Assembly (NCBI RefSeq): GCF_040214835.1
Contig: NZ_CP157874.1
Span: 934,001-998,000, forward strand
Origin: Pseudomonas asiatica
GTDB taxonomy: Bacteria; Pseudomonadota; Gammaproteobacteria; Pseudomonadales; Pseudomonadaceae
Length of the DNA stretch: 64,000 bases
Reading direction: 5' to 3'
Position 1 is the first letter of the stretch; each line of letters starts with the position of its first letter. This document shows positions 28,164 to 38,940 of this stretch, piece after piece. The notes under the pieces were generated by a model, which was not told the DNA's origin, made no database searches, and saw nothing but the letters and a program-made list of their open reading frames with translations. The translations under genes were made by a program, and so were the position numbers.

Positions 28164-28919
28164 TTGCTGCAAAATATTCGTGTTGTTCTGGTCAATACCA
28201 GCCACCCCGGCAACATCGGCGGCGCTGCACGTGCCATGAAAAACATGGGCTTGTCGCGTCTGGTGCTGGTGCAGCCGAAAGAGTTCCCCGCCGTGGATGC
28301 CAGCGCCCGAGCCTCGGGTGCCGACGATGTGCTGGACAACGCCCAGGTGGTCGACAGCCTCGAGCAGGCGCTGGTCGGCTGCAACCTGGTGATGGGCACC
28401 AGCGCCCGCGAACGGAGCATCCCCTGGCCGCTGATCGGCCCGCGCGAGTGCGGGGCCAAGGCGGTGGAGCATGCCAATGGTGGCGAGGAAATCGCCCTGG
28501 TGTTCGGGCGTGAACACGCCGGCCTGACCAACGAAGAACTGCAGCGATGTCACTTCCACGTGCACATTCCCTCCAACCCCGACTTCAGCTCGCTGAACCT
28601 GGCCGCCGCTGTCCAGGTGCTCTCCTACGAGGTGCGCATGGCCTGGCTGGCCGCCGGTGCAGCGCCGGGCAAGGTCGAGAAGGTTGACGCCAGCGAGCTG
28701 GCGACCATGGACGAAATGGAGCTGTTCTACGACCACCTTGAAAAGACCCTGGTCGGTATCGGCTTTCTCGACCCCGAAAAGCCCAAGCACCTGATGCCGC
28801 GCCTGCGCCGGCTGTATGGGCGGGTGGCGGTCGAACGTTCGGAAATGAGCATTTTGCGCGGCATCCTCACCGAGACCCAGAAAGTGGTCCGGGGCGAGCC
28901 GCATAAACGGAAGGACTGA
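28164..28919 (+). CDS. trmJ: tRNA (cytidine/uridine-2'-O-)-methyltransferase TrmJ
   Basis: 251 residues from TTG 28164, where the conserved N-terminus LQNIRVVLVNTSHPGNIGGA begins; GTGAG lies about 8 bases upstream. An in-frame ATG at 28068 would add a Cys-rich stretch not seen in the family. SPOUT-fold motifs are NPxNxG-like TSHPGNIGGAARAMKNMG, LVFGREHAGLTNEEL and SLNLAAAVQVLSYEV. It 2'-O-methylates position 32 of several tRNAs. cysE starts 4 bases later, suggesting one transcript. Confidence 0.92.
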   Translation: MLQNIRVVLVNTSHPGNIGGAARAMKNMGLSRLVLVQPKEFPAVDASARASGADDVLDNAQVVDSLEQALVGCNLVMGTSARERSIPWPLIGPRECGAKAVEHANGGEEIALVFGREHAGLTNEELQRCHFHVHIPSNPDFSSLNLAAAVQVLSYEVRMAWLAAGAAPGKVEKVDASELATMDEMELFYDHLEKTLVGIGFLDPEKPKHLMPRLRRLYGRVAVERSEMSILRGILTETQKVVRGEPHKRKD

Positions 28920-28922
28920 CAG

Positions 28923-29708
28923 ATGTTCGAACGCCTGCGTGAAGATATTCAAAGCGTATTCCACCGTGACCCGGCTGCGCGCAACGCCTTCGAGGTGCTG
29001 ACCTGCTACCCGGGCATGCACGCCATCTGGCTGCACCGTCTGGGCAATGCCCTGTGGAAGCGTGATTTCAAGTGGCTGGCCCGCCTGGTGTCGAACTTCG
29101 GCCGCTGGCTGACCGGCATCGAGATCCACCCCGGCGCCACCATCGGCCGGCGCTTCTTCATCGACCACGGCATGGGCATCGTCATCGGCGAAACCGCCGA
29201 GATCGGCGACGATGTCACCCTTTACCAGGGCGTGACCCTGGGCGGCACCAGCTGGAACAAAGGCAAGCGCCACCCCACCCTGGAAAACGGCGTGGTGGTA
29301 GGGGCGGGGGCCAAGGTGCTGGGCCCGTTCACCGTCGGTGCCGGGGCCAAGATCGGTTCCAATGCGGTGGTGACCAAGGCGGTGCCGGCCGGCGCCACGG
29401 CGGTCGGCATCCCCGGGCGCATCATCGTCAAGAGCGAAGACAATGAGGTCGAGGCCAAGCGCAAGGCCATGGCCGAGAAGATCGGCTTCGATGCCTATGG
29501 TGTAAGTGGCGACATGCCCGACCCGGTGGCCCGTGCCATCGGCCAGATGCTCGACCACCTGCAGGCAGTCGACGAGCGGCTGGAGGGCATGTGCGGCGCC
29601 CTGACCAAGATGGGCAGCGATTACTGCGCCAAGGAACTGCCAGCCCTGCCGGAAGATGACTTCACGGAAGTTGCCCAGGTGGCTCAGCGCGACACTCAGT
29701 CGCATTGA
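28923..29708 (+). CDS. cysE: Serine O-acetyltransferase
   Basis: 261 residues. Left-handed beta-helix hexapeptide repeats with [20 protein letters not shown] and [13 protein letters not shown]. The enzyme makes O-acetylserine, the precursor of cysteine, which is the sulfur source for IscS two genes on. The C-terminus extends beyond the E. coli class and is acidic. It lies between trmJ and iscR, a common pseudomonad order. Confidence 0.95.
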   Translation: MFERLREDIQSVFHRDPAARNAFEVLTCYPGMHAIWLHRLGNALWKRDFKWLARLVSNFGRWLTGIEIHPGATIGRRFFIDHGMGIVIGETAEIGDDVTLYQGVTLGGTSWNKGKRHPTLENGVVVGAGAKVLGPFTVGAGAKIGSNAVVTKAVPAGATAVGIPGRIIVKSEDNEVEAKRKAMAEKIGFDAYGVSGDMPDPVARAIGQMLDHLQAVDERLEGMCGALTKMGSDYCAKELPALPEDDFTEVAQVAQRDTQSH

Positions 29709-29792
29709 TTGCGCCGCGCTGAAATCATGGTGACATACGGGGCGTGTGCTCACGCCCCCTGTCTGCTACAATCGCGCCCGCCTCCCCGATGC

Positions 29793-29850
29793 AAACCCGA
29801 CTAAAGCACTAGGTCTAATAGTTGACTTAAATGCTCGGGAATCGCATACT
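29793..29850 (+). promoter_or_regulatory. iscR promoter with an IscR type 1 binding motif
   Basis: TTGACT (29822-29827), 17 bases, CATACT (29845-29850). The -35 is embedded in ATAGTTGAC-N8-TCGGGAAT (29818-29842), the type 1 IscR site arrangement known from the E. coli iscR promoter. A second, weaker inverted copy, ACCCGACTAAAGC, lies just upstream (29795-29807). This supports [2Fe-2S]-IscR autorepression. Confidence 0.7.
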
Positions 29851-29887
29851 CGCTCACATCCTGTAACTCCCGTGGTACCCAATAGCC

Positions 29888-30379
29888 ATGCGACTGACTA
29901 CCAAAGGCCGATACGCCGTGACCGCCATGCTCGACCTGGCGTTGCACGCGCAGCATGGGCCGGTGTCTTTGGCCGACATTTCCGAGCGCCAGGGCATTTC
30001 CCTCTCTTATCTGGAACAGCTGTTCGCCAAGCTGCGCCGCAGCAGCCTGGTCTCCAGCGTGCGTGGTCCAGGCGGTGGCTACCAGCTGTCGCGGGGCATG
30101 GAAACCATCCAGGTGGCCCAGGTCATCGATGCGGTCAACGAATCGGTCGATGCCACCCGTTGCCAGGGCCTCGGGGACTGCCATGCCGGTGACACCTGCC
30201 TGACCCACCACCTGTGGTGCGACCTCAGCCAGCAGATCCATGAATTCCTCAGCGGTATAAGCCTGGCCGACCTCGTCATGCGCCGTGAGGTGCAGGAAGT
30301 TGCCCAGCGCCAGGACCTGCGTCGTGTCGCAGGCCGAACCGCCCAGCTGGACAAGATTGAGACGTCCGCCGTCGATTGA
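29888..30379 (+). CDS. iscR: Iron-sulfur cluster assembly regulator IscR
   Basis: 163-residue Rrf2-family winged-helix repressor. [19 protein letters not shown] and the helix [18 protein letters not shown] are the DNA-binding part. The [2Fe-2S] ligands are the three cysteines in [14 protein letters not shown] with the histidine in THHLW. It senses cluster demand and controls the isc operon that follows. Clear site overlapping its own promoter. Confidence 0.97.
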   Translation: MRLTTKGRYAVTAMLDLALHAQHGPVSLADISERQGISLSYLEQLFAKLRRSSLVSSVRGPGGGYQLSRGMETIQVAQVIDAVNESVDATRCQGLGDCHAGDTCLTHHLWCDLSQQIHEFLSGISLADLVMRREVQEVAQRQDLRRVAGRTAQLDKIETSAVD

Positions 30380-30425
30380 TCCCACCGGGACGACGAGCGA
30401 CGCCACCGCCTGATAGGAGAGACAA

Positions 30426-31640
30426 ATGAAGTTGCCGATCTACCTCGATTACTCCGCGACCACTCCGGTCGACCCACGCGTGGCCCAGAAGATGGCCGAC
30501 TGCCTGCTGGTCGACGGGAACTTCGGTAACCCGGCTTCGCGCTCCCACGTCTTTGGCTGGAAAGCCGAGGAAGCGGTCGAGAACGGTCGTCGCCAGGTTG
30601 CCGAACTGATCAACGCCGATCCGCGCGAAATCGTCTGGACCAGCGGTGCCACCGAGTCCGACAACCTCGCACTCAAGGGCGTCGCGCACTTCTATCAGAC
30701 CAAGGGCAAGCACATCATCACCTCCAAGATCGAGCACAAGGCGGTCCTGGACACCGCTCGCCAGCTGGAGCGTGAAGGTTTCGAAGTCACCTACCTCGAG
30801 CCAGGCGAAGACGGCATCGTCACCCCGGCCATGGTCGAGGCGGCGCTGCGCGACGACACCATCCTGGTTTCGCTGATGCACGTGAACAACGAAGTCGGCT
30901 CGATCAACGATATCGCCGCCATCGGTGAACTGACCCGCTCGCGCGGCGTGCTGTTCCACGTTGACGCCGCACAGTCGGCCGGCAAGGTCGAAATCGACCT
31001 GCAAAAGCTGAAGGTCGACCTGATGTCGTTCTCGGCGCACAAGGTCTACGGCCCGAAAGGCATCGGCGCGCTGTACGTCAGCCGCAAGCCGCGCGTACGC
31101 CTGGAAGCCATCATTCACGGCGGTGGCCATGAGCGCGGCATGCGTTCGGGCACCCTGCCGACCCACCAGATCGTCGGCATGGGCGAAGCCTTCGCCATCG
31201 CCAAGCAGGAAATGGCCGCGGAAAACGTACGCATCAAGGCCCTGAGCGACCGCTTCTTCAAGCAGGTCTCGGACCTCGAAGAGCTGTACGTCAACGGCAG
31301 CAAGACTGCCCGCGTACCACACAACCTGAACCTGAGCTTCAACTACGTCGAAGGCGAATCGCTGCTGATGTCGCTGAAGGACATCGCCGTATCGTCCGGT
31401 TCGGCCTGCACCTCCGCTTCGCTCGAGCCGTCCTACGTATTGCGCGCCCTGGGCCGCAACGACGAGCTGGCGCACAGCTCGATCCGCTTCTCCTTCGGCC
31501 GCTTCACCACCGAAGAAGAAGTCGACTACGCCGCGCAGAAAGTCTGCGAGGCCGTGAACAAACTGCGTGAGCTGTCGCCGCTGTGGGACATGTACAAAGA
31601 CGGCGTTGACATCTCCAAGATCGAGTGGGCCGCCCACTAA
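30426..31640 (+). CDS. iscS: Cysteine desulfurase IscS
   Basis: 404 residues. PLP lysine in [17 protein letters not shown]; the catalytic cysteine loop is [20 protein letters not shown]. It takes sulfur from cysteine and gives it to IscU, ThiI and other acceptors. ATG 30426 follows GGAGAGACAA. It is 46 bases before iscU. Confidence 0.98.
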   Translation: MKLPIYLDYSATTPVDPRVAQKMADCLLVDGNFGNPASRSHVFGWKAEEAVENGRRQVAELINADPREIVWTSGATESDNLALKGVAHFYQTKGKHIITSKIEHKAVLDTARQLEREGFEVTYLEPGEDGIVTPAMVEAALRDDTILVSLMHVNNEVGSINDIAAIGELTRSRGVLFHVDAAQSAGKVEIDLQKLKVDLMSFSAHKVYGPKGIGALYVSRKPRVRLEAIIHGGGHERGMRSGTLPTHQIVGMGEAFAIAKQEMAAENVRIKALSDRFFKQVSDLEELYVNGSKTARVPHNLNLSFNYVEGESLLMSLKDIAVSSGSACTSASLEPSYVLRALGRNDELAHSSIRFSFGRFTTEEEVDYAAQKVCEAVNKLRELSPLWDMYKDGVDISKIEWAAH

Positions 31641-31686
31641 GCAGTCGCCGGCAAGAGCGGCTCCCTGATGAGGAAGGAATTGCACC

Positions 31687-32073
31687 ATGGCATACAGTGA
31701 AAAGGTCATCGACCACTACGAAAACCCGCGCAACGTCGGCAAGATGAACGCCGAAGACCCGGACGTCGGTACCGGCATGGTCGGCGCGCCGGCCTGCGGT
31801 GACGTGATGCGCCTGCAGATCAAGGTCAACGAGCAGGGCGTGATCGAAGACGCCAAGTTCAAGACCTACGGCTGCGGTTCGGCCATCGCTTCCAGCTCCC
31901 TCGCCACCGAGTGGATGAAGGGCAAGACCCTGGACGAAGCCGAGACCATCAAGAACACCCAGCTGGCCGAAGAACTGGCGTTGCCGCCGGTCAAGATCCA
32001 CTGCTCGGTACTCGCCGAAGATGCCATCAAGGCAGCCGTACGCGATTACAAGCAGAAGAAAGGCTTGATCTAA
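31687..32073 (+). CDS. iscU: Iron-sulfur cluster scaffold IscU
   Basis: 128 residues. The three cluster cysteines are visible in GAPACGDVM, TYGCGSAIA and KIHCSVLAED; LPPVK in the last segment is the HscA-recognition motif. Together with IscS it builds [2Fe-2S] clusters, which HscA/HscB release. Confidence 0.98.
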   Translation: MAYSEKVIDHYENPRNVGKMNAEDPDVGTGMVGAPACGDVMRLQIKVNEQGVIEDAKFKTYGCGSAIASSSLATEWMKGKTLDEAETIKNTQLAEELALPPVKIHCSVLAEDAIKAAVRDYKQKKGLI

Positions 32074-32101
32074 GTCGCCTGTTGCGAGGTAAGGAGTCCT
32101 G

Positions 32102-32425
32102 ATGGCTATCAGCATGACAGAAGCCGCCGCCAACCACGTGCGGCGTTCCCTGGAAGGGCGCGGCAAGGGCGAAGGCATTCGCCTGGGCGTGCGCACCACC
32201 GGTTGCTCGGGCCTGGCCTACGTGCTGGAGTTCGTCGACGAGCTGGCGGACGAAGACCAGGTGTTCGAGAACCATGGCGTCAAGGTGATCATCGATCCCA
32301 AGAGCCTGGTCTACCTCGATGGCACCGAACTGGACTTCGTCAAGGAAGGGTTGAACGAAGGGTTCAAGTTCAACAACCCCAACGTGCGCGGTGAGTGTGG
32401 CTGCGGCGAAAGCTTCAACGTTTGA
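32102..32425 (+). CDS. iscA: A-type iron-sulfur carrier IscA
   Basis: 107 residues with the three conserved cysteines: [14 protein letters not shown] and the C-terminal GECGCGESF. It delivers clusters or iron to apo-targets, especially [4Fe-4S] enzymes. Follows iscU with an AAGGAG ribosome site. Confidence 0.97.
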   Translation: MAISMTEAAANHVRRSLEGRGKGEGIRLGVRTTGCSGLAYVLEFVDELADEDQVFENHGVKVIIDPKSLVYLDGTELDFVKEGLNEGFKFNNPNVRGECGCGESFNV

Positions 32426-32433
32426 GGCTGGCT

Positions 32434-32955
32434 GTGGGTACTCCTTGTCATTTCGCATTGTTTGACCTCCAGCCAAGCTTCCGCCTGGATCTCGACAAGC
32501 TGGCCACTCGCTATCGTGAGCTGGCCCGCGAAGTCCATCCCGACCGCTTTGCCGACGCCTCCGAGCGCGAGCAGCGCGTGGCGCTGGAAAAGTCCGCGGC
32601 CCTCAACGACGCCTACCAGACACTGCGCAGTGCGCCGCGTCGCGCCCGCTACCTGCTGGCCATCGGCGGCCACGAAGTGCCTCAGGAAGTCACGGTCCAC
32701 GACCCTGACTTCCTGTTGCAGCAGATGCAGTGGCGTGAAGAGCTCGAAGAACTGCAGGACGAAGCCGACCTCGATGGCGTGGCCGTGTTCAAGAAGCGCC
32801 TGAAGGTCGCCCAGGACACGCTGAACGAGGACTTTGCCGCCTGCTGGGACGCCCCAGGCGAGCGCGACAAGGCCGAACGCCTGATGCGCCGCATGCAGTT
32901 CCTCGACAAGCTCGCCCAAGAAGTGCGCCAACTGGAAGAGCGCCTCGACGATTAA
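32434..32955 (+). CDS. hscB: Fe-S co-chaperone HscB
   Basis: 173 residues from GTG 32434 ([15 protein letters not shown]), the family's normal N-terminus; a start at 32395 lies within iscA. It contains the J-domain with the HPD tripeptide ([11 protein letters not shown]) and the C-terminal IscU-binding three-helix bundle. It brings IscU to HscA and stimulates its ATPase. Confidence 0.95.
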   Translation: MGTPCHFALFDLQPSFRLDLDKLATRYRELAREVHPDRFADASEREQRVALEKSAALNDAYQTLRSAPRRARYLLAIGGHEVPQEVTVHDPDFLLQQMQWREELEELQDEADLDGVAVFKKRLKVAQDTLNEDFAACWDAPGERDKAERLMRRMQFLDKLAQEVRQLEERLDD

Positions 32956-32997
32956 CCCGGTGCTGCCCGTGATGGCACCTAAGGTATTCAGATAAGC

Positions 32998-34860
32998 ATG
33001 GCCCTACTGCAGATTGCCGAACCCGGTCAAAGCCCTCAGCCGCATCAGCGCCGCCTGGCGGTGGGGATCGACCTGGGTACCACCAACTCCCTGGTCGCCG
33101 CACTGCGCAGCGGCCGTAGCGAGCCCCTGCCTGACGCGCAGGGCAATGTCATTCTGCCGTCCGCGGTGCGTTACCTCGAAGGGCGCAACGAAGTGGGGCA
33201 GGCTGCACGCGATGCCGCTTCCAGCGACCCGCTGAACACCGTGCTGTCGGTCAAGCGCCTGATGGGGCGCGGCCTGGCCGACGTCAAGCAACTGGGCGAG
33301 CAGCTGCCGTACCGCTTCGTTGGCGGTGAGTCGCACATGCCGTTCATCGACACCGTGCAAGGGCCGAAAAGCCCGGTGGAAGTGTCCGCCGATATCCTCA
33401 AGGTGCTGCGCGAGCGTGCCGAAGCCACCCTTGGTGGTGAGCTGGTGGGGGCGGTGATCACCGTGCCGGCCTATTTCGACGATGCCCAGCGCCAGGCCAC
33501 CAAGGACGCTGCGCGCCTGGCCGGCCTGAACGTGCTGCGTCTGCTCAACGAGCCGACCGCTGCTGCCGTGGCCTATGGTCTGGACCAGAACGCCGAAGGC
33601 GTGGTGGCCATCTATGACCTGGGCGGCGGTACCTTCGACATTTCCATTTTGCGCCTGACTGCCGGCGTATTCGAAGTGCTGGCCACCGGTGGCGATACCG
33701 CCCTGGGTGGTGACGACTTCGACCACGCCATCGCTGGCTGGATCATCGAGCAGGCCGGGCTGTCGTCCGACCTGGACCCGGCCACCCAGCGCGCGCTGTT
33801 GCAGACCGCCTGTGCCGCCAAGGAAGCCCTGACCGACGCCGACGTGGTCAGCGTCAGCCATGGCACCTGGCAGGGCGAGCTGAGCCGCGCCGGCTTCGAA
33901 GCCATGATCGAGCCCATGGTCGCCCGCAGCCTCAAGGCCTGCCGCCGCGCCGTGCGTGACAGCGGTATAGAGCTGGAAGAAGTCAGCGCCGTGGTCATGG
34001 TCGGTGGTTCGACCCGCGTACCGCGTGTGCGTGAGGCCGTCGGAGCACTGTTCGGCCGCACCCCGCTGACCTCGATCGACCCCGACCAGGTGGTGGCCAT
34101 CGGTGCCGCCATCCAGGCCGATACCTTGGCCGGCAACCGCCGCGAAGGTGGCGAACTGCTGCTGTTGGATGTCATCCCGCTGTCGCTTGGCCTTGAGACC
34201 ATGGGCGGGCTGATGGAGAAGGTGATCCCGCGCAACACCACCATCCCGGTGGCGCGTGCCCAGGAATTCACCACCTATAAAGATGGCCAGTCGGCCATGA
34301 TGATCCATGTGCTGCAGGGCGAGCGCGAGCTGATCAGCGATTGCCGCTCGCTGGCGCGCTTCGAGCTGCGTGGCATCCCGGCCATGGTGGCCGGTGCGGC
34401 AAAAATCCGCGTCACCTTCCAGGTCGACGCCGACGGCCTGCTCAGCGTCGCCGCCCGCGAGCTGGGCTCGGGCGTGGAAGCCAGCATCCAGGTCAAGCCG
34501 TCCTATGGCCTGACCGACGGCGAAATCGCCCGCATGCTCAAGGATTCCTTCGAACACGCAGGTTCCGACAAGCAGGCCCGCCAGCTGCGCGAGCACCAGG
34601 TGGACGGCGAGCGCCTGCTCGAAGCGGTACAGGGCGCCCTGGACGCCGACGGTGAGCGTCTGCTCAGCAGTGACGAGCGCGACGCCATCGAATTCCAGAT
34701 GCAAGAACTACGTGATTTGCTGGCCGGCACCGATGGCGCAGCCATCGAGCAACAGACCAAGCGTCTGTCGCAGGTGACCGACGCATTTGCCGCCCGTCGC
34801 CTTGATTCGACGGTCAAAGCCGCACTGGCCGGGCGCAACCTGAATGAGATCGAGGAGTAA
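32998..34860 (+). CDS. hscA: Fe-S assembly chaperone HscA (Hsp70 family)
   Basis: 620 residues. ATPase motifs are [15 protein letters not shown] and [16 protein letters not shown]; a substrate-binding domain begins near residue 390. It binds the LPPVK loop of IscU and drives cluster transfer. Its gene ends 3 bases before fdx, consistent with coupled expression. Confidence 0.98.
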   Translation: MALLQIAEPGQSPQPHQRRLAVGIDLGTTNSLVAALRSGRSEPLPDAQGNVILPSAVRYLEGRNEVGQAARDAASSDPLNTVLSVKRLMGRGLADVKQLGEQLPYRFVGGESHMPFIDTVQGPKSPVEVSADILKVLRERAEATLGGELVGAVITVPAYFDDAQRQATKDAARLAGLNVLRLLNEPTAAAVAYGLDQNAEGVVAIYDLGGGTFDISILRLTAGVFEVLATGGDTALGGDDFDHAIAGWIIEQAGLSSDLDPATQRALLQTACAAKEALTDADVVSVSHGTWQGELSRAGFEAMIEPMVARSLKACRRAVRDSGIELEEVSAVVMVGGSTRVPRVREAVGALFGRTPLTSIDPDQVVAIGAAIQADTLAGNRREGGELLLLDVIPLSLGLETMGGLMEKVIPRNTTIPVARAQEFTTYKDGQSAMMIHVLQGERELISDCRSLARFELRGIPAMVAGAAKIRVTFQVDADGLLSVAARELGSGVEASIQVKPSYGLTDGEIARMLKDSFEHAGSDKQARQLREHQVDGERLLEAVQGALDADGERLLSSDERDAIEFQMQELRDLLAGTDGAAIEQQTKRLSQVTDAFAARRLDSTVKAALAGRNLNEIEE

Positions 34861-34863
34861 CCG

Positions 34864-35205
34864 ATGCCGCTGGTGACATTCCTGCCGCATGAGAAGTTCT
34901 GCCCAGAGGGGCTGACCGTGGAGGCGCCGACCGGGACCAACATCCTGGAACTGGCCCACGACCATCACATCGAGATGGAAAGCGCCTGCGGCGGCGTCAA
35001 GGCCTGCACCACTTGCCACTGCATCGTACGCAAGGGCTTCGACTCGCTCGAAGAAGCCGACGAACTGGAAGAGGACATGCTGGACAAGGCCTGGGGCCTG
35101 GAGGCTCAATCGCGCCTCGGCTGCCAGGTGGTCGTCGCTGACCAGGACCTGGTTATCGAGATCCCCAAGTATTCGCTCAACCACGCCGCCGAAGCGCCGC
35201 ACTGA
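34864..35205 (+). CDS. fdx: [2Fe-2S] ferredoxin of the ISC system
   Basis: 113-residue adrenodoxin-like ferredoxin. Cluster cysteines are in ESACGGVKACTTCHCIV and SRLGCQVVV. It donates electrons during cluster assembly. ATG 34864 is preceded by GAGGAG within the end of hscA. Confidence 0.97.
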   Translation: MPLVTFLPHEKFCPEGLTVEAPTGTNILELAHDHHIEMESACGGVKACTTCHCIVRKGFDSLEEADELEEDMLDKAWGLEAQSRLGCQVVVADQDLVIEIPKYSLNHAAEAPH

Positions 35206-35215
35206 GGTTTGCCCC

Positions 35216-35416
35216 ATGAGCCTGAAATGGATTGATGTACTTGAGATCGCCATCCAGCTTGCAGAAAGCAAGCCGGAAGTCGATCCTCGTTATGTGAATT
35301 TCGTCGACCTGCACAGCTGGGTGCTGGCATTGCCAGAATTCAGCGACGATCCGTCACGCGGCGGTGAGAAAGTGCTCGAGGCAATCCAGGCCGCCTGGAT
35401 CGACGAAGCCGACTAA
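35216..35416 (+). CDS. iscX: Fe-S assembly protein IscX
   Basis: 66-residue acidic protein (WIDVLEIAIQLAESKPEVDP, then YVNFVDLHSWVLAL) matching IscX/YfhJ. It binds IscS and iron and modulates desulfurase activity. Last gene of the isc operon, 10 bases after fdx, with a terminator-type hairpin beyond it. Confidence 0.95.
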   Translation: MSLKWIDVLEIAIQLAESKPEVDPRYVNFVDLHSWVLALPEFSDDPSRGGEKVLEAIQAAWIDEAD

Positions 35417-35446
35417 GCGTCATCTGCAGGTTAGGCAATCCCCCGG

Positions 35447-35475
35447 AACCCGCGTATAATTCGCGGGTTTAATTT
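35447..35475 (+). terminator. Terminator of the isc operon with an embedded TATAAT
   Basis: AACCCGCG-TATAATT-CGCGGGTT followed by TAATTTTT. The loop is itself a -10 consensus (35455-35460), about 45 bases before ndk, so the same bases may serve as the ndk promoter. Confidence 0.65.
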
Positions 35476-35504
35476 TTCGTAACACTCATATTCTGGAGTT
35501 TTCC

Positions 35505-35930
35505 ATGGCTGTTCAACGTACTTTCTCGATCATCAAGCCTGACGCCGTTGCCAAAAACGTCATCGGCAAGATCACCACTCGCTTCGAAGAAGCCGGCCTG
35601 AAAATCGTTGCCTCGAAAATCAAGCAACTGTCCAAAGCCGAAGCCGAAGGCTTCTACGCCGAGCACAGCGCTCGTGGCTTCTTCGGTGACCTGGTTGCCT
35701 TCATGACTTCCGGCCCGGTCGTTGTTCAGGTTCTGGAAGGCGAAAACGCCATCGCTCTGAACCGTGAGCTGATGGGCGCTACCAACCCTAAAGAAGCTGC
35801 TCCAGGCACCATCCGTGCTGACTTCGCCGAGTCGATCGACGCCAACGCCGTTCACGGTTCGGACTCCGAAGCTGCTGCTGCTCGCGAAATCGCTTACTTC
35901 TTCGCTGCTACCGAGGTAACCACTCGCTAA
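35505..35930 (+). CDS. ndk: Nucleoside diphosphate kinase
   Basis: 141 residues. It phosphorylates NDPs using ATP. The active-site histidine lies in [20 protein letters not shown]. The [17 protein letters not shown]-terminus is canonical. Codon use is very biased, as for highly expressed genes. TGGAG precedes the ATG. Confidence 0.98.
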   Translation: MAVQRTFSIIKPDAVAKNVIGKITTRFEEAGLKIVASKIKQLSKAEAEGFYAEHSARGFFGDLVAFMTSGPVVVQVLEGENAIALNRELMGATNPKEAAPGTIRADFAESIDANAVHGSDSEAAAAREIAYFFAATEVTTR

Positions 35931-35958
35931 GCGAAAGCTTACGGGTGAGGGTGAATCC

Positions 35959-37104
35959 ATGACGACATCTACTGGCAAAATCAACCTGCTGGGTCTGACC
36001 CTGCCGGAAATGGAACAATTCTTCGACTCTATCGGGGAGAAGCGCTTCCGCGCCGGTCAGGTGATGAAATGGATTCACCATTTTGGCGTCGATGATTTCG
36101 CCGCCATGACGAACGTCGGCAAGGTCTTGCGCGAAAAGCTCGAGGCCGTTGCCGAAATTCGGGGCCCGGAAGTGGTCAGTGAAGACATTTCCGCCGACGG
36201 TACCCGCAAGTGGGTGGTCCGCGTTGCCTCCGGCAGCTGCGTCGAGACCGTCTACATCCCCACCGACGATCGCGGCACCCTGTGCGTGTCGTCGCAAGCC
36301 GGCTGTGCCCTGGACTGCAGCTTCTGCTCCACCGGCAAGCAAGGCTTCAACAGCAACCTCACCGCCGCCGAAGTGATCGGCCAGGTGTGGCTTGCCAACA
36401 AATCCTTCGGGACCGTTCCGGCCAAGATCGACCGCGCCATTACCAACGTGGTCATGATGGGCATGGGCGAACCCCTGCTGAATTTCGACAATGTCATCGC
36501 CGCCATGAAGATCATGATGGAAGATCTGGGCTATGGCATTTCCAAGCGTCGCGTCACCCTGTCCACCTCGGGCGTGGTGCCGATGATCGACGAGCTGGCC
36601 AAGCACATCGACGTGTCGCTGGCCCTGTCGCTGCACGCACCGAACGACGAGCTGCGCAACAAGCTGGTACCGATCAACAAGAAGTACCCGCTGAAGATGC
36701 TGCTGGAATCGTGCATGGGCTACATGTCCACCCTGGGTGGCAAGCGCGTGCTGACCATCGAGTACACCTTGCTCAAGGATGTAAACGACCAGCCGGAGCA
36801 TGCTGCGCAAATGATCGAGCTGCTGCGCGACGTGCCATGCAAGATCAACCTGATCCCGTTCAACCCGTTCCCGCACTCCGGCTACGAGCGGCCGAGCAAC
36901 AACGCCATCCGCCGCTTCCAGGACCTGTTGCACCACGGTGGCTTCAACGTCACCACCCGCACCACCCGTGGTGATGACATCGACGCTGCCTGTGGTCAGC
37001 TGGTCGGCCAGGTCAACGACCGCACCCGCCGCAGCGAGCGCTACATCGCTGTGCGCCAGCTGTCCGCGGACGCCGAGCTGCAAGACAGCCCCGCCAGCCA
37101 CTGA
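35959..37104 (+). CDS. rlmN: Dual-specificity 23S rRNA/tRNA m2A methyltransferase RlmN
   Basis: 381-residue radical-SAM enzyme methylating A2503 of 23S rRNA and A37 of some tRNAs. The SAM cluster CxxxCxxC is [15 protein letters not shown]; the methyl-transfer cysteine is in [26 protein letters not shown] is the SAM-binding GGE-type motif. The stop is 14 bases before pilW. Confidence 0.97.
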   Translation: MTTSTGKINLLGLTLPEMEQFFDSIGEKRFRAGQVMKWIHHFGVDDFAAMTNVGKVLREKLEAVAEIRGPEVVSEDISADGTRKWVVRVASGSCVETVYIPTDDRGTLCVSSQAGCALDCSFCSTGKQGFNSNLTAAEVIGQVWLANKSFGTVPAKIDRAITNVVMMGMGEPLLNFDNVIAAMKIMMEDLGYGISKRRVTLSTSGVVPMIDELAKHIDVSLALSLHAPNDELRNKLVPINKKYPLKMLLESCMGYMSTLGGKRVLTIEYTLLKDVNDQPEHAAQMIELLRDVPCKINLIPFNPFPHSGYERPSNNAIRRFQDLLHHGGFNVTTRTTRGDDIDAACGQLVGQVNDRTRRSERYIAVRQLSADAELQDSPASH

Positions 37105-37118
37105 CCGGGACCTTGCCC

Positions 37119-37880
37119 ATGAGCCTGCGCGCCGCGCTGTCGATCCTTGCGCTTTCGCTGCTGGCCGGCTGCGTGTCGGGCGGCGCGAGCGACCCCCTGG
37201 CCAGCCGCCAGGGCAGGGCAGAGGCGGGGCGGGCCTATGTGCAGCTTGGGCTGGGTTATTTGCAACAGGGTTTGACTGAGCAGGCCAAGGCGCCGCTGGG
37301 CAAGGCCCTGGCCCTGGATGGCGGTGATGCCGACGCGCACGCCGCCCTGGCGCTGGTCTTCCAGGCCGAAGGCGAGCCGGCGCTGGCCGAAACGCACTTT
37401 CGCAAGGCGCTGCAGGCACGCACGGGCGACACGCGAATTCGCAACAATTACGGCAGTTTCCTTTATGCTCAGGGCCGATTTGCCGAGGCCGAGCAGATGT
37501 TTCGCCTGGCCAGCGCCGATACCCTGTATCCTGAGCGCTCACGCGTTTACGAAAACCTGGGCCTGACCGCTCTGAAGCTCGAGCGCCGCGACCAGGCGCA
37601 TGCGTATCTGCTGAAAGCTTTGCAACTCAACCAGCGGCAACCGAAAGCGTTGCTGGAAATGGCTGAGTTGTCCTACGAAAACAGGCATTATGTGCCGGCC
37701 CGGGACTACTACGATCGTTTCAGCCAGTTGAGCGACCACGATGCCCGTAGCCTGCTGCTGGGCAGCCGCCTTGCCAGGGTATTCGACGAGCAGGGCACAC
37801 TGGCCGAGCTGGGCCAGCAATTACAACGACTTTATCCCGGTACGCCGGAATATCAGCAATACCTGTCGGAGCAACGATGA
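37119..37880 (+). CDS. pilW: Type IV pilus biogenesis lipoprotein PilW/PilF
   Basis: 253 residues from ATG 37119. Lipobox LLAGC at the end of a short signal peptide, then five to six TPR repeats (AYVQLGLGYLQQGLTEQAKA, ALALVFQAEGEPALAETHFR). In Pseudomonas this lipoprotein pilots the secretin PilQ to the outer membrane. Its stop overlaps rodZ (ATGA at 37877). Confidence 0.9.
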   Translation: MSLRAALSILALSLLAGCVSGGASDPLASRQGRAEAGRAYVQLGLGYLQQGLTEQAKAPLGKALALDGGDADAHAALALVFQAEGEPALAETHFRKALQARTGDTRIRNNYGSFLYAQGRFAEAEQMFRLASADTLYPERSRVYENLGLTALKLERRDQAHAYLLKALQLNQRQPKALLEMAELSYENRHYVPARDYYDRFSQLSDHDARSLLLGSRLARVFDEQGTLAELGQQLQRLYPGTPEYQQYLSEQR

Positions 37881-38938
37881 AAGCCGCGCATCCCGAAGTA
37901 GCAGTAGCGCCTGGCCAGAACCCCGGTGAGCTTTTGCGTCAGGCCCGTGAGAACCGGGACTGGTCACAAGCCGAGGTGGCCCGCAAGCTCAACCTCACTG
38001 TCAGTTCGTTGAACCACGTGGAAACCGGCGCCTTCGACAAGCTGCCGGGGCATACCTTCGCCCGTGGTTATATCCGCGCCTATGCCAAGCTGATGGACCT
38101 GGACCAGGCTGCCCTGGTGGAGGCCTTCGACCGTTACACCGGCACCCACGCCAAAGGCAGCGACGTGCACTCGCTGGGCCGTATCGAAGAGCCGGTGCGC
38201 CTGTCTCACAATATCCTGCGCGGCGTCAGCCTGCTGCTGCTGGTGGCCGTGGTCGGTGGCGGCTTCGTCTGGTGGCAGGACCAGGGCAGCCTGCGTGGCA
38301 AGGACCTGGCCAAGATCGCCCTGGAGCACGTCGAAGTCGAAAGCGCCGACGGTACCACCCAGATTCACCCGCTCGATGAGCCTGAAGACCAGGCTGTTTC
38401 CGCTGGGCAGCAGCCCGAGAGCGCGCCGCTGCCGCTGGAGCAGGGCGTTGCCGAGCAGCCTGCCGCCGCCGAACAGGCACCGGCAAGCCCGGCACCTGCC
38501 GCTACTGCTACCGCTGCCGCAGTGCCGGCACCGGCCCAGCAGGCGCCTGTGCCACCGGTCGCCAGCGCCTCTGCTGCCGCGCCTGCGCCGGTAGCACCGG
38601 TTGCCCCGGCTCCGGCCCCGGCGGCTGTTGCACCTGCTACGCCGGTAGCGTCCGTGGCCGTTGCCGAGCCTGCCGCCCCCGCCGCAGTGCCGGCTGGCAG
38701 CGCCAAGGTCGCCATCCAGTTCGTCGCCGATTGCTGGACCCAGGTCACCGACGGCAACGGCAAGGTGCTGTTCAGCGCCATCAAGCGCAAGGGGGACAAC
38801 CTCGAGCTGACCGGCAAGCCGCCGTTCTCGGTACGCCTGGGCTTTGCCCGTGGCGCCCAGGTCAGCTACAACGGCCAGGCCGTCGATGTTGCCCCGTTCA
38901 CCAGTGGCGAGACCGCTCGCCTGAAGTTGGGACAGTAA
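37877..38938 (+). CDS. rodZ: Cytoskeleton/cell-shape protein RodZ
   Basis: 353 residues: cytoplasmic HTH (residues 12-75, [20 protein letters not shown]), a membrane span ([17 protein letters not shown]) near 115-131, a Pro/Ala-rich linker of about 100 residues, and the C-terminal periplasmic DUF4115 domain ([20 protein letters not shown]). It links MreB to the envelope. The linker is markedly low complexity. ATG 37877 overlaps pilW. Confidence 0.93.
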   Translation: MKAAHPEVAVAPGQNPGELLRQARENRDWSQAEVARKLNLTVSSLNHVETGAFDKLPGHTFARGYIRAYAKLMDLDQAALVEAFDRYTGTHAKGSDVHSLGRIEEPVRLSHNILRGVSLLLLVAVVGGGFVWWQDQGSLRGKDLAKIALEHVEVESADGTTQIHPLDEPEDQAVSAGQQPESAPLPLEQGVAEQPAAAEQAPASPAPAATATAAAVPAPAQQAPVPPVASASAAAPAPVAPVAPAPAPAAVAPATPVASVAVAEPAAPAAVPAGSAKVAIQFVADCWTQVTDGNGKVLFSAIKRKGDNLELTGKPPFSVRLGFARGAQVSYNGQAVDVAPFTSGETARLKLGQ

Positions 38939-38940
38939 TC

